A DNA stretch of 64,000 nt from Streptococcaceae bacterium ESL0729 (GCA_029391995.1 CP113924.1:589001-653000); one strand, 5' to 3'. Positions 47,942-58,591 are shown, numbered from the stretch's first letter. Notes: generated by a model not told the origin, from the sequence alone. Numbers and translations are program-made.

Positions 47942-48916
47942 ATGTGTACAGGGATTGGGATTAAATCAGTGGAGGGGCAAGTCTTCTTTGGGCGAACCAT
48001 GGACCTTAGCCTAGATATCTTTGAAGCTAGTCCTCAAAATCCCATTCCCTCTGGCATTATAAAGCTTCCAAGGGGAACAAGGATTAAAAGTCAGCTCAAG
48101 GACTGGACGGCCAAATACAGCATCATGGGGCTTGGAGCTCTTGACTCCTTTGACCTTTATGACGGTGTAAATGAATGCGGACTTGCTGGTAACAATCAAA
48201 TCTTTGACGACGCCCTAAGAGGAGAGCGTGAAAGTATTGAAAACCAGGGGCTTACTCCCTTTATTGGTGAAGAATTTGTCACCTATATCCTTAGTAAATT
48301 CTCATCGGTAAAAGAAATCAGGCAAGTTTATCAAAATTATGCCCTCGTTAATATGCCCTTTGAACTTTGTGGTCAAAAGGTTATGTATCCCCTTCATTAT
48401 AGCTTTATTGACCCAAGTGGTGACATGATTGTTCTTGAGCCGACAAAAGAGGGCAGGCTTAAGCTCTTTACAGGGCTTGGCGTTGTGACCAACAGTCCCA
48501 GCTATGATAAGCATGCCAGGCTGATTAAGCTTGTTAAGAAGGACGGGAAATTTAGCCATGATCGGCTTCTTCTTAAGACTGAGACTAGGAAAAAGGATAT
48601 TTGTAGCTGTGAGGAGACCACATCTGTCGGGCGTTTTAAAAGGGCCTATGGGTTAGTGGCAGGCCTAGATGATTTTGAGGCCAAAGATGGGATTAGAAAG
48701 CTTAGTCGGCTCCTTCAATTCTTGCGGCTTCCGCTAAATCCTGACAAGGAGGAGGGGGTCTTTAAGGAGGCTAATACTGTCTACTGGGTGGCTTATGATT
48801 TGGCCAAGCGTACCCTCTATCTTAAGACCAATAAAAATTCGACCCTTAAAAAAAGGCAGCTTGATATTCATCAAAAGGAAATTTCCTATGAAAGTTGCTT
48901 GGAGGAAGAGAGTTAA
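47942..48916 (+). CDS. Choloylglycine hydrolase family (bile salt hydrolase / penicillin V acylase)
   Basis: The 324-residue enzyme is an Ntn hydrolase that becomes active when Met1 is removed to expose Cys2. Family active-site residues are in place: Cys2, Arg18 and Asp21 (FGRTMD), an Asn in GVVTNSPSYD (about 183) and Arg in VGRFKRAYG (about 229). It cleaves amide bonds of conjugated bile salts, penicillin V or acyl-homoserine lactones; sequence does not decide which. GGAGG precedes the ATG and an extended -10 TGCTAAAAT lies at 47889-47897. A terminator follows. Confidence 0.9.
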   Translation: MCTGIGIKSVEGQVFFGRTMDLSLDIFEASPQNPIPSGIIKLPRGTRIKSQLKDWTAKYSIMGLGALDSFDLYDGVNECGLAGNNQIFDDALRGERESIENQGLTPFIGEEFVTYILSKFSSVKEIRQVYQNYALVNMPFELCGQKVMYPLHYSFIDPSGDMIVLEPTKEGRLKLFTGLGVVTNSPSYDKHARLIKLVKKDGKFSHDRLLLKTETRKKDICSCEETTSVGRFKRAYGLVAGLDDFEAKDGIRKLSRLLQFLRLPLNPDKEEGVFKEANTVYWVAYDLAKRTLYLKTNKNSTLKKRQLDIHQKEISYESCLEEES

Positions 48917-48938
48917 GGAAGAAGACTAATGACAGGCA

Positions 48939-48969
48939 AAGAAGGTTCAAGCTCAACTTGAATCTTTTT
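48939..48969 (+). terminator. Terminator of the choloylglycine hydrolase gene
   Basis: AAGGTTCAAG pairs with CTTGAATCTT and is followed by TTTTTG. Confidence 0.75.
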
Positions 48970-49051
48970 GTTTGAGCAGATAAATGCTTGCAAGTTTTTT
49001 GGATTACTAGTATCCTGGATGAAAGTATTTACAAGATTAGGGGGATGGAAG

Positions 49052-50020
49052 ATGAAATATGCAGTTGTTGGGGCTGGAGCCATGGGCTTACGTTACGGGC
49101 TTTTACTACAAGATGTAGGACTTGAAGTGGATTTTGTGGAGCCAACCAAGGAGTCGCTTGAGAGAATAAAAAAGCAGGGTAGTAAGGTCTATAGGTCTAT
49201 TGACCATGAGGATAGAAGGCTTATTCCAGTTAATATCTACTCACCAGAGGATTATGAGGGAAATCCTGATATTTGGATTTTTTTCATGAAGCAGATGCAG
49301 CTTGAAGATACCCTAAAACGCCTGGCCCCAAAATTTAAGGAGAGTCAGACAGCTCTTGGTGCCATGAACGGTATGGGACATTTGGAGAAGCTTCAAAAGT
49401 ATTTTTCAGATGATCGTATCATTGGAGGGACGGCCATGATTGCGACCATCCTGAATGATTTTGGTGATGTTGACTTTATCGGCTCTTGTGCCTCAGTCTA
49501 TGCCAACCTTTGCGAGGAGCCAACAGCTACCTTGGATCAAGTCTTAAGGGACTTTAAAAAAGCTGGTTTAGAGCCCCAGTATTCTGATAATCTTATGGGG
49601 ACTGTCTTGACCAAGCTTACCTTTAATTCAGTTGAAAATTCAATTGCGACCATGTTTCAGGCAAGGCTTGGCCAGCTGATTCAGTATGATGATTTTTTGG
49701 AAGATATTGCAAGGCCCTTGGTTGAGGAAGCTTATGCGGCAGCTCATGCAGCAGGAATTGAGCTCATTGAATCCCCTGCTCGGATGATTAAATCAATGGA
49801 TTTAGTCTCAAGAGTAAAATCACCTGACCATTTTCCTTCCATGTACCAAGATTTTGTCAAAGGTCGGCCAACAGAAGTTGATTATATCAATGGCTACCTG
49901 GTCGATTTGGCCGAAAGTCACGGCCTAACGGCTCCCACCCATAAATTTGTTACCCACCTGGTTCATCTGTCAGAAAAACTTAGGGACTTTAACCCACCTG
50001 TAAATAAACTTGCTAGATAG
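49052..50020 (+). CDS. 2-dehydropantoate 2-reductase family (PanE/ApbA)
   Basis: The 322-residue enzyme has the NADP-binding start YAVVGAGAMGLRYGLLL, the catalytic lysine region TVLTKLTFNSVENSIATMF (about 190-208) and the C-terminal LVDLAESHGLTAPTHKFV block. GGGGGATGG precedes the ATG; the frame is open for 84 further bases but the conserved GAGAMG sits correctly only from 49052. Relatives in lactococci reduce branched 2-oxoacids as well as ketopantoate, so the physiological substrate is not certain. A possible promoter is TTGCAA (48988-48993), 17 bases, TATCCT (49011-49016). Confidence 0.88.
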   Translation: MKYAVVGAGAMGLRYGLLLQDVGLEVDFVEPTKESLERIKKQGSKVYRSIDHEDRRLIPVNIYSPEDYEGNPDIWIFFMKQMQLEDTLKRLAPKFKESQTALGAMNGMGHLEKLQKYFSDDRIIGGTAMIATILNDFGDVDFIGSCASVYANLCEEPTATLDQVLRDFKKAGLEPQYSDNLMGTVLTKLTFNSVENSIATMFQARLGQLIQYDDFLEDIARPLVEEAYAAAHAAGIELIESPARMIKSMDLVSRVKSPDHFPSMYQDFVKGRPTEVDYINGYLVDLAESHGLTAPTHKFVTHLVHLSEKLRDFNPPVNKLAR

Positions 50021-50028
50021 GTAGCTAA

Positions 50029-50060
50029 AAAGGCTAGAAGGAAAATCCTTCTAGCCTTTT
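50029..50060. terminator. Bidirectional terminator between panE-like and SemiSWEET genes
   Basis: AAAGGCTAGAAGGA and TCCTTCTAGCCTTT form a 14-bp stem. Confidence 0.85.
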
Positions 50061-50071
50061 ATTAATCATGC

Positions 50072-50338
50072 TTATAGGGCAGTAAAGAATGTCAGGAAAC
50101 CAAAGATGATTCCAGGGGCATTAGCCACAAAGATTGGCCAGTCTTTCTTTTCACCAGATAGGGCATAGATTGACCAAAGTGTGCAGTTTAGTGCAGCAAC
50201 AAATGGTTGAAGGGGGGCACCCTTGTGACCTGAAAGGTTCATCTGGATTTGTGGGATGTATGACACGTACATACCAACAGCAATGATTGATGCTACAATA
50301 CCTAAATATTTAATAAATTTTTCTCTCTTCTGAGTCAT
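50072..50338 (-). CDS. SemiSWEET sugar transporter
   Basis: The 88-residue protein has three helices and the PQ-loop signature SYIPQIQMNL (about 26-35). A conserved Asn-containing third helix (VAALNCTLWSIYAL) and FVANAPGIIFGFLTFF complete it, as in bacterial SemiSWEETs, which work as dimers to move sugars. AAGGAG lies before the ATG. The promoter (TTGATT, 17 bases, TATACT on the minus strand) overlaps a TGAAAGCG half of a catabolite-response element, consistent with sugar control. Confidence 0.88.
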   Translation of the reverse strand: MTQKREKFIKYLGIVASIIAVGMYVSYIPQIQMNLSGHKGAPLQPFVAALNCTLWSIYALSGEKKDWPIFVANAPGIIFGFLTFFTAL

Positions 50339-50373
50339 TCTTACTTCTATCTCCTTGATAAGTTATAGACATT

Positions 50374-50411
50374 AGTATACGTTAAATTTGTTGGAAAATC
50401 AATCGCTTTCA
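50374..50411 (-). promoter_or_regulatory. SemiSWEET promoter with cre-like half site
   Basis: On the minus strand: -35 TTGATT (50402-50397), 17 bases, -10 TATACT (50379-50374). TGAAAGCG (50411-50404), the strong half of a CcpA cre site, adjoins the -35. A second TGAAAGCG lies at 50453-50446, exactly 42 bases upstream. Confidence 0.55.
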
Positions 50412-50732
50412 AAATGAATATTTCGTTTTCATTTATTTTCTTATCCGCTTTCATAAATCTGATATTTTCCTGTAATATTAGAGTAAAATCCTTGTAATTT
50501 AAAGTATATAGGCACTTTAGGGAATTTGTAAAAAGATAATTTTTGTTTGTTTTTAAGGAAAGCTTCCACAAAGAAGGTCAGTAAATAATCTTCGGCTTTC
50601 ACAATCTTTGATAAATTGGTATACCTGTTTTTCACATGTTTTACTTGTTTTGCATAAATGATGGAATTTTTACAGGCTAGGGTGAATCTTTAATGGAAGA
50701 CTTGGAATAAGCTTATTAATCCGCAAATAAAA

Positions 50733-50741
50733 TGGTATAAT
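50733..50741 (+). promoter_or_regulatory. Extended -10 promoter of lspA (near-leaderless)
   Basis: TGGTATAAT ends seven bases before the lspA ATG, so the transcript would start within a base or so of the start codon. ACGGGGT between them would not be transcribed as a usable Shine-Dalgarno. Confidence 0.6.
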
Positions 50742-50748
50742 ACGGGGT

Positions 50749-51219
50749 ATGAAAAAAATATTAATCCCACTAATGATAGTAGGGGGAGTTGTTGCTGATC
50801 AGCTTGTTAAGCTTGAGACGGTAAAAAATATCCCTCTCGGAGAAAGTAAGTCTGTAATTAAGGGTGTTTTTAGTCTGACCCACCTGCAAAATACTGGTGC
50901 AGCCTGGTCACTGATGGAAGGTAAGCAGTGGTTTTTTACCCTCATAACCATCCTGGCCCTTACGGTTGGAAGTTATTTTTTATTAAAAAATATAAATAAA
51001 AGGAATGGAATTAGCTATACGGTGGCCTTGATTCTTACGGGGGCTTTGGGTAATTTCATTGACCGCATCCGCCTGGGTTATGTTGTTGATATGTTCCAAG
51101 TTGATTTTATTAATTTTCCGATTTTTAATCTGGCAGATATTTTCCTATGTATTGGTGTAGTATTACTTTATATAGCCATCTATTATGATGATAAGAAGAA
51201 GGAGAGTCAAAAGAATTGA
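50749..51219 (+). CDS. lspA: Lipoprotein signal peptidase
   Basis: LspA removes signal peptides from prolipoproteins in the membrane. The 156-residue product has four helices and the two catalytic aspartates in GNFIDRIRLGYVVDMFQV (about 103-120) and FNLADIFLCIG (about 126-136). HLQNTGAAWSL (about 44-54) is the conserved Asn-Thr-Gly motif. Its substrates in this window include the three lipoproteins. It overlaps the next gene by four bases and is predicted to be leaderless. Confidence 0.96.
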   Translation: MKKILIPLMIVGGVVADQLVKLETVKNIPLGESKSVIKGVFSLTHLQNTGAAWSLMEGKQWFFTLITILALTVGSYFLLKNINKRNGISYTVALILTGALGNFIDRIRLGYVVDMFQVDFINFPIFNLADIFLCIGVVLLYIAIYYDDKKKESQKN

Positions 51220-52118
51220 AAATATTAGTAGAAACTGCGGGAGCTCGTTTAGACAAGGCCCTAGCCGATTTAACAGAGTTCTCAAGAACGGTCACAAATG
51301 ATCTTGTCAAGGCGGGACTTGTAACTGTTAATGGGCAGGTAGCTAAGGCCAAATACAAGGTTCAAGCAGGGGATGTAATCGAGTTTGAGCCGCCTGTCGA
51401 GGAAGTTTTAGAATATCTGCCTGAAGATTTGAATCTTGATATTGTCTATGAAGATGATGATCTGGCAGTAGTCAACAAGCCCCAAGGAATGGTCGTTCAC
51501 CCGTCAGCAGGACATTCATCAGGAACCATGGTCAATGGACTCATGCATCAGATTAAGAACCTGTCTTCAATCAATGGAGTCATCCGTCCAGGGATTGTCC
51601 ACAGGATTGACAAGGACACATCTGGTCTTCTCATGGTCGCAAAAAATGATGCAGCCCATGAAAAGCTTGCGGCCCAGCTTAAGGACAAGTCAAGTAAGCG
51701 TCGCTATTTAGCTTTGGTTCACGGGGTTTTACCGCGTGACCGAGGCATGATTGAAGCTCCTATTGGTCGTAGTCCTAAAGACCGTAAGAAGCAGGCTGTT
51801 GTAGCTGGTGGAAAGGATGCCGTAACTCGCTTTGAAGTCCTTGAACGTTTTGATGACTACAGCTTGATTTCACTGGAGCTTGAAACTGGAAGGACCCATC
51901 AAATCAGGGTTCACATGGCCTATATTGGTCACCCTGTAGCAGGAGACCCTTTATATGGGCCTAAGAAGACCCTAACACCAAATGAAGGTCAATTCCTTCA
52001 TGCCCAAGTGCTTGGTTTTGAACATCCAACAAGTGGCGAATGGCTTGAATTTGAAGCCCCACTACCTGAAGTTTTTGAAAAAGCCGTGGCAAAACTTAAA
52101 GCAAACCAAGACAAGTAA
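51216..52118 (+). CDS. RluD-type ribosomal pseudouridine synthase
   Basis: The 300-residue enzyme has an N-terminal S4 RNA-binding domain (about 1-75), then the RluA/RluD catalytic domain with HRIDKDTSGLLMVAK containing the catalytic Asp (about residues 129-143), ETGRTHQIRVHMA and GHPVAGDPLYG. It forms pseudouridines in 23S rRNA. The start is TTG overlapping the lspA stop, with GGAG upstream. In streptococci and lactococci this pair usually leads on to pyrR; here the next DNA is an accessory island whose repeat contains the last codons of this gene. Confidence 0.94.
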   Translation: MKILVETAGARLDKALADLTEFSRTVTNDLVKAGLVTVNGQVAKAKYKVQAGDVIEFEPPVEEVLEYLPEDLNLDIVYEDDDLAVVNKPQGMVVHPSAGHSSGTMVNGLMHQIKNLSSINGVIRPGIVHRIDKDTSGLLMVAKNDAAHEKLAAQLKDKSSKRRYLALVHGVLPRDRGMIEAPIGRSPKDRKKQAVVAGGKDAVTRFEVLERFDDYSLISLELETGRTHQIRVHMAYIGHPVAGDPLYGPKKTLTPNEGQFLHAQVLGFEHPTSGEWLEFEAPLPEVFEKAVAKLKANQDK

Positions 52119-52141
52119 AAAACCAGCCTAGGCTGGTTTTT
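52109..52141 (+). repeat. 33-bp direct repeat with terminator, left copy
   Basis: Perfect copy of 55576-55608. It comprises the last residues (D-K-stop) of the RluD-like gene and its terminator AAAAACCAGCC/GGCTGGTTTTT. The flanks differ at once on both sides. Confidence 0.93.
52120..52141 (+). terminator. Terminator of lspA-rluD, inside the direct repeat
   Basis: AAACCAGCCTAGGCTGGTTT is a perfect palindrome followed by T bases. Confidence 0.9.
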
Positions 52142-52187
52142 GTTTAAAATATTTGTTAATAACAAAAAATAAAAATATAACGAATCA

Positions 52188-52217
52188 TTGATTTTTATAG
52201 AACTTTTTTGATAAAAT
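52188..52217 (+). promoter_or_regulatory. Promoter of the accessory island genes
   Basis: -35 TTGATT (52188-52193), 18 bases, extended -10 TGATAAAAT (52209-52217); predicted start about 52224. Confidence 0.6.
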
Positions 52218-52257
52218 TACCGATAGTAATTAAAATATTAATTTTAGGAGAATATAA

Positions 52258-53322
52258 TTGAAATATGATGATGAACAAATTGCTCAATTGATTTTATCCC
52301 TTCAACTTTTAAAAGGTGTTGGGAATAAAACAATAGTTAAAATGCTTAAGGAAAAAAAACAAGAAATACTAGCTACCAAAAATTTTGATCAAAATTTTTT
52401 AGATTCATTAAAAATTAGGGCTATTACCTCAGGTTTGGAAAAAACGTTGAGATCATGGAGTAATCTAAAACTAGAGGCCGCTAATATCATTGAACTAGCA
52501 TTTAAGGAAGGTATAGCAATCTTACATCCGTTTATGGCTGATTATCCACAGAGGTTGCTAACTAATGATAATTTTCCTCCAGTGTTATTTTGTAAAGGCG
52601 ATGTCTCATTACTAAACTCCCAAAAGATGGTCGCGATTATTGGAACTCGTAAACCAACTGAATTAGGTGAAAAATTAGGATTTAGACTTTCAACTATCTT
52701 ATCACAGGATGGTTATACAATAGTTAGTGGATTGGCTGTTGGATGTGATACCCTCGGTCATGAAGGGGCAGTTGTAAATAATGGAAAAACAATAGCTGTT
52801 CTTCCAACTCCTATTGATGCTCCCGTTTATCCCAAAGATAATCAAAAATTAGCAAATGAAATTCTTGATAAAGGTGGCCTACTTCTTTCAGAATATCCTC
52901 CTGGAAAAAAATTACAAGGAAGAGAACTAATATCTAATTTAGTTGCTAGAGATGAGTGGCAAGCTGGCTTAAGTGATGGAGTCATAGCTATAGAAACTAG
53001 TGTTAGTGGGGGAACGAATCATGCGATTAAGCATGCTATTTCTACAAAAACGCCATTAGCCGTATTTGATTATTCTCCAAAATTAAATCAGGAATTTTTT
53101 ACTAATCCTCGATTTGGAGGAAATTTAAAGTATTTAACAGAAGGAACTGCCCAAGGAATCTTTTTCCCAGAATCAATTGAAGAATTTAAGGAATCAATGA
53201 ATGAATATAACAAGTATGTTAATTTAAAAGGTAATGACTTTATCCATTTAAAAAAAGAAGAAAGTTTGCCCCCTAAAAATATTGAGTTCGATGTAACACA
53301 AATTGATTTATTTGATTGCTAG
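52258..53322 (+). CDS. DprA/SMF-like protein (SLOG-superfamily variant)
   Basis: The 354-residue protein has an N-terminal helix-hairpin-helix-like segment (LKGVGNKTIVKML, about 18-30). The SMF Rossmann domain follows: VAIIGTRKPTELG (about 124-136), IVSGLAVGCDTLGHEGAV (about 156-173), IAVLPTPIDAPVYP and LVARDEWQAGLSDGVIAIETSVSGGTNHAIKHA (about 222-254). Housekeeping DprA has R-NRIIAGLS in that last segment; the change to RDEWQAGLS with GGTNHAI marks a divergent paralogue. The C-terminus is unlike the DprA winged helix. The start is TTG with GGAG seven bases before it. It is transcribed with the phosphoribosyltransferase gene 15 bases on. A role in nucleic-acid or nucleotide sensing, for example defence, is inferred. 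Confidence 0.85.
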   Translation: MKYDDEQIAQLILSLQLLKGVGNKTIVKMLKEKKQEILATKNFDQNFLDSLKIRAITSGLEKTLRSWSNLKLEAANIIELAFKEGIAILHPFMADYPQRLLTNDNFPPVLFCKGDVSLLNSQKMVAIIGTRKPTELGEKLGFRLSTILSQDGYTIVSGLAVGCDTLGHEGAVVNNGKTIAVLPTPIDAPVYPKDNQKLANEILDKGGLLLSEYPPGKKLQGRELISNLVARDEWQAGLSDGVIAIETSVSGGTNHAIKHAISTKTPLAVFDYSPKLNQEFFTNPRFGGNLKYLTEGTAQGIFFPESIEEFKESMNEYNKYVNLKGNDFIHLKKEESLPPKNIEFDVTQIDLFDC

Positions 53323-53337
53323 AAAATAGGAAAATAT

Positions 53338-55062
<1,725 letters not shown>

Positions 55063-55208
55063 TTTTTGATTTTGATATTGACTATGATTTAGATGATGAT
55101 GAAGTAGAATGGTTGCAATATTGTTATGACAATTGTTCTGATTGTTATGAATATCCTTGCGATGAGAGATTGGTCTGTAGGTATTATTTCAGTAAAGGAG
55201 TATTATAA
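55063..55208 (+). pseudogene. Frameshifted end of the fusion-protein tail
   Basis: After the TAA at 55060-55062 the Asp-rich coding pattern continues in a different frame (codons from 55065): F-D-F-D-I-D-Y-D-L-D-D-D, then EVEWLQYCYDNCSDC and a five-cysteine end closing at TAA 55206-55208. That frame has a TGA at 55056-55058, so the shift lies within a few bases of the annotated stop, in the TTAATTTTTG stretch. This looks like a small indel in an older, longer gene, or a sequencing error in low-complexity DNA. Confidence 0.55.
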
Positions 55209-55557
55209 GGAAGTACACGTACAGTACATAGAATGTTGGTCAGATTTTTATGTTATTAATCCTAAAGCTAGAACTTTGACCCGAGAAGCAGCTGAGCTAA
55301 AATTTATAGAAGTATTAAAAAATCATGAATTTAAAAGTTGGTATAATAGTTCGGTCATACCAATCTTTGAATCAATTGGTAGTTTTTCTTGGTCTGAGGG
55401 ATGGAAGACTCTAGATGAGCTTAGTAGGCGATACAATAAACCAATAGTTTTCAATAAGGATAACCTACCTGTGTCAAAAGAATTAGCGAAATTGTATAAA
55501 GAGGTTGTATATACTTGGGGTGAATTAGGCTGGCCTGGAATTTCTAAGAATACTTAA
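55126..55557 (+). CDS. Small unknown protein of the accessory island
   Basis: The frame encodes up to 143 residues. The first dozen (hydrophobic, 55126-55161) coincide with the frameshifted tail of the previous gene, so a start at the ATG at 55162 (131 residues) is as likely. No ribosome binding site is clear for either. The body has several aromatic residues (IECWSDFYVINP, SFSWSEGWKTLDE, YTWGELGWPG) and no membrane helix. I recognise no family. It ends 18 bases before the right repeat. Confidence 0.5.
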   Translation: MTIVLIVMNILAMRDWSVGIISVKEYYKEVHVQYIECWSDFYVINPKARTLTREAAELKFIEVLKNHEFKSWYNSSVIPIFESIGSFSWSEGWKTLDELSRRYNKPIVFNKDNLPVSKELAKLYKEVVYTWGELGWPGISKNT

Positions 55558-55575
55558 GTATTATGAAGTGAAAAT

Positions 55576-55608
55576 AGACAAGTAAAAAACCAGCCTAGGC
55601 TGGTTTTT
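55576..55608 (+). repeat. 33-bp direct repeat with terminator, right copy
   Basis: Perfect copy of 52109-52141, ending the island. Its palindrome also terminates transcription from birA on the other strand, whose last codons begin eight bases further on. Confidence 0.93.
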
Positions 55609-55615
55609 TTATCAT

Positions 55616-56542
55616 TTACCATTTACTGAGGGAGATTTCCCCACTTGAAATGGTTTTAAGGCCGTCTTTGGTGTCAACGATTAATTCGCCGCGACTGTTA
55701 ATATCGACAGCTCGTCCTGCGTATTCAATCTTACCCTGCTGGTAGGATACATCGCGTCCTAGGACAAGGGAGTGTTCCTTGTAGATGGCCAGATAGTCCT
55801 TGTCAAGGAGCTCAAAAAATTGATTCCAAATCTCTATAATTAGCTGATTTCTTGTGATAGGAGCGTCAGTCTTAAAGAGGCTTGTAACCTTGTCTTTGAT
55901 TTCATCTGGAAAGTCCTGGATGGAGAAGTTAAGGCCAATTCCAATGATTAAATCAGTAACGGTTTTTGATTCAACGTCCGTCTGGGCTTCAGTCAAAATT
56001 CCTGCAAGTTTTTTGCCATTTAGGTAGATGTCATTGACCCACTTGATTTCAGTTTCAAGGCCTGTTAGTTTTTTGATGGCACAAACCACGGCCGCAGCTG
56101 TAAGGACTGTATATTGGGGCATGTCATCAAAGAGAAGCTGAGGCTTTATAACCAGGCTCATATAAATACCGCGTCCCTTTTCTGAATAAAAGGCCCGACC
56201 AAATCGCCCCCTGGCGTGCCCTTGCTCATTGGCCAGATAGAGGGTCAACTCTTCGAGATCTGTCTTGGCATCAGTCTGAGTGGACTGGCTGGACTTAATA
56301 ATTTCAACGTTTTTTAGTTGAGGGCTTCCTGCAAGGATTTTTTTAGCGTCAAGAAGGTCACCTGCAATCAGGCGGTAACCCCTATTTTTGACAGAATCAA
56401 TCAGGACACCGTCCTTTTCAAGGGCCTTGACCGCCTTCCAGACACTTGTTCTGCTGATGTCTAAATTAAGGGCAATCTCCTCACCATTAACATAGTCGCA
56501 AGCATCGAATAAAATTTTAAATACTTTTTCTTTAGTCGTCAT
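55616..56542 (-). CDS. birA: Biotin protein ligase / biotin repressor BirA
   Basis: BirA attaches biotin to acetyl-CoA carboxylase. The 308-residue product includes an N-terminal winged helix-turn-helix (about 1-62, LDISRTSVWKAVKAL), so it may also repress biotin genes. The catalytic domain has the biotinyl-AMP loop GHARGRFGRAFYS (about 111-123) and KWVNDIYLNGKKLAGIL (about 167-183). The ATG at 56542 has no Shine-Dalgarno. TGATATAAT ends six bases before it, so the mRNA is probably leaderless. Confidence 0.94.
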   Translation of the reverse strand: MTTKEKVFKILFDACDYVNGEEIALNLDISRTSVWKAVKALEKDGVLIDSVKNRGYRLIAGDLLDAKKILAGSPQLKNVEIIKSSQSTQTDAKTDLEELTLYLANEQGHARGRFGRAFYSEKGRGIYMSLVIKPQLLFDDMPQYTVLTAAAVVCAIKKLTGLETEIKWVNDIYLNGKKLAGILTEAQTDVESKTVTDLIIGIGLNFSIQDFPDEIKDKVTSLFKTDAPITRNQLIIEIWNQFFELLDKDYLAIYKEHSLVLGRDVSYQQGKIEYAGRAVDINSRGELIVDTKDGLKTISSGEISLSKW

Positions 56543-56548
56543 GGCTTG

Positions 56549-56557
56549 ATTATATCA
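56549..56557 (-). promoter_or_regulatory. Extended -10 promoter of birA (leaderless)
   Basis: On the minus strand TGATATAAT, then CAAGCC, then the birA ATG. The geometry matches truA and murT. Confidence 0.6.
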
Positions 56558-56694
56558 TTTTTATTTGATTTGATAAAAAGTTATCTGCTTAAGGGATTTC
56601 TTGAGCTTGAAGCTGGCCTAGGGTTAATGACTTTTGCCCAAAAAAATGGTAGAATTAAAGGAATTATCAAATTAACATGATGAGGGAAAAATAA

Positions 56695-58527
56695 ATGTCA
56701 AATATAAATATGAATGAATTAAAGGAACGTCAGAAGAAGATTAGGAATTTCTCAATCATTGCCCACATTGACCACGGGAAATCGACTCTGGCTGACCGAA
56801 TTCTTGAGCAGACGCAGACGGTTTCTAAGCGTGAGATGCAAGACCAGCTCCTTGACTCAATGGACCTTGAGCGTGAGCGTGGGATTACCATCAAGCTTAA
56901 TGCTATTGAGCTTAATTATGTGGCCAAAGACGGGGAAACTTACATCTTCCATCTGATCGACACACCAGGGCACGTCGACTTTACCTATGAGGTATCAAGA
57001 AGTCTTGCGGCCTGTGAGGGTGCAATCCTTGTCGTTGACGCGGCCCAAGGGATTGAAGCCCAAACCATGGCCAATGTCTATCTAGCCCTTGATAATGACC
57101 TTGAGATTATTCCAGTTATCAACAAGATTGACCTACCAGCAGCTGATCCTGAGCGTGTTCGGACTGAGATTGAAGATGTTATCGGTCTTGATGCTAGTGA
57201 TGCAGTCCTTGCTAGTGCTAAGGCTGGTATTGGGATTGAGGATATTCTTGAGCAGGTTGTTGAAAAGGTTCCAGCTCCAGCTGGTGATGTTGATGCCCCC
57301 CTTAAGGCCTTAGTTTTTGACTCAGTCTATGACGCCTACCGCGGGGTTATCCTAAACATCCGTGTGGTTGACGGGGTGGTCAAACCTGGTGACAAGATTC
57401 AGATGATGAGTAATGGTAAGACCTTTGATGTGACAGAGGTTGGAATCTTTACCCCTAAGGCTGTAGGGCGTGACTACCTGATGGCGGGTGATGTAGGTTA
57501 CATCGCAGCAAGCATTAAGACTGTTGCTGACACCCGTGTTGGTGACACAGTAACCCTTGCAGAAAATCCAGCCAGCGAAGCTCTAGCAGGCTACAAGGAA
57601 CTTAATCCTATGGTTTTCTGTGGTCTTTATCCTATTGACTCAAACAGATATAATGACCTGCGTGAAGCTCTTGAAAAACTGCAATTGAATGATGCCAGCC
57701 TTCGTTTTGAACCTGAAACATCTCAAGCCCTTGGTTTTGGTTTCCGCTGTGGCTTTTTGGGACTGCTTCATATGGATGTTATCCAGGAGCGTCTGGAGCG
57801 TGAGTTTAATCTTGATTTAATCATGACTGCACCAAGTGTTATCTACCAGGTAAATACAACATCTGGTGAGTCAATTACTGTCTCAAACCCAAGTGAATTC
57901 CCTGACCCAACCATGATTGAAAACATTGAAGAGCCTTTTGTTAAAGCTCAAATTATGGTTCCAAGTGAGTTTGTAGGGGCTGTGATGGATCTGGCCCAAA
58001 GGAAACGTGGTGAGTTTGTGACCATGGACTATATTGATGATAATAGGGTCAACATCATCTACCAAATTCCGCTGTCTGAAATTGTCTACGACTTCTTTGA
58101 CAAGCTCAAGTCAAGCACCAAGGGTTATGCAAGCTTTGACTATGAAATCAGCGAATACCGCCCAGGTAACCTGGTTAAGATGGATATCCTCCTTAACGGC
58201 GAAAAGGTCGATGCCCTGTCATTTATCGTCCACAAGGACTTTGCCTATGAGCGTGGGAAACTTATTGTTGAAAAACTTAAGAAAATCATCCCTCGCCAGC
58301 AGTTTGAGGTGCCAATTCAGGCAGCCATCGGTCACAAGATTGTGGCTAGATCTGACATCAAGGCCCTTCGTAAAAACGTCCTTGCCAAGTGTTATGGTGG
58401 TGACGTATCCCGTAAGCGTAAGCTTCTTGAAAAACAAAAAGCCGGTAAAAAACGGATGAAATCAATCGGTTCAGTTGAGGTACCACAGGAAGCCTTCCTA
58501 AGTGTCCTTAGCATGGATGAAGAATAG
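56695..58527 (+). CDS. lepA: Elongation factor 4 (LepA)
   Basis: LepA is a ribosome-associated GTPase that back-translocates or aids ribosome assembly. The 610-residue product has the G-domain motifs AHIDHGKST (about 23-31), DTPGHVDF (about 90-97) and [10 protein letters not shown] (about 142-151), plus the LepA-specific C-terminal domain ending near [21 protein letters not shown]-type sequence. GAGGGAAAA precedes the ATG and an extended -10 TGGTAGAAT lies at 56647-56655. A terminator follows. Confidence 0.98.
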   Translation: MSNINMNELKERQKKIRNFSIIAHIDHGKSTLADRILEQTQTVSKREMQDQLLDSMDLERERGITIKLNAIELNYVAKDGETYIFHLIDTPGHVDFTYEVSRSLAACEGAILVVDAAQGIEAQTMANVYLALDNDLEIIPVINKIDLPAADPERVRTEIEDVIGLDASDAVLASAKAGIGIEDILEQVVEKVPAPAGDVDAPLKALVFDSVYDAYRGVILNIRVVDGVVKPGDKIQMMSNGKTFDVTEVGIFTPKAVGRDYLMAGDVGYIAASIKTVADTRVGDTVTLAENPASEALAGYKELNPMVFCGLYPIDSNRYNDLREALEKLQLNDASLRFEPETSQALGFGFRCGFLGLLHMDVIQERLEREFNLDLIMTAPSVIYQVNTTSGESITVSNPSEFPDPTMIENIEEPFVKAQIMVPSEFVGAVMDLAQRKRGEFVTMDYIDDNRVNIIYQIPLSEIVYDFFDKLKSSTKGYASFDYEISEYRPGNLVKMDILLNGEKVDALSFIVHKDFAYERGKLIVEKLKKIIPRQQFEVPIQAAIGHKIVARSDIKALRKNVLAKCYGGDVSRKRKLLEKQKAGKKRMKSIGSVEVPQEAFLSVLSMDEE

Positions 58528-58530
58528 AAG

Positions 58531-58562
58531 TAAAAAACCACCTTGTGAAGGGTGGTTTTTAT
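58531..58562 (+). terminator. lepA terminator
   Basis: AAAAACCACC pairs with GGTGGTTTTT around TTGTGAAG. Confidence 0.85.
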
Positions 58563-58591
58563 TTTTACTTTTCCAAACTTCTGCTGTGTGC

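Larger units (their letters stand above)
50339..50748. other. 410-base AT-rich intergenic region between SemiSWEET and lspA
   Basis: Besides the SemiSWEET promoter on the left and the lspA promoter on the right I see no gene. Two overlapping minus-strand frames of 64 and 74 codons (50347-50635) lack ribosome binding sites and family likeness. Two identical CGCTTTCA elements 42 bases apart and a related GGCTTTCA near 50593-50600 are the only evident order. Confidence 0.6.

Noticed and set aside
50347-50635. Two overlapping minus-strand frames (64 and 74 codons) upstream of lspA
   Set aside because: AT-rich, no Shine-Dalgarno, overlapping the SemiSWEET promoter, no recognisable domain.
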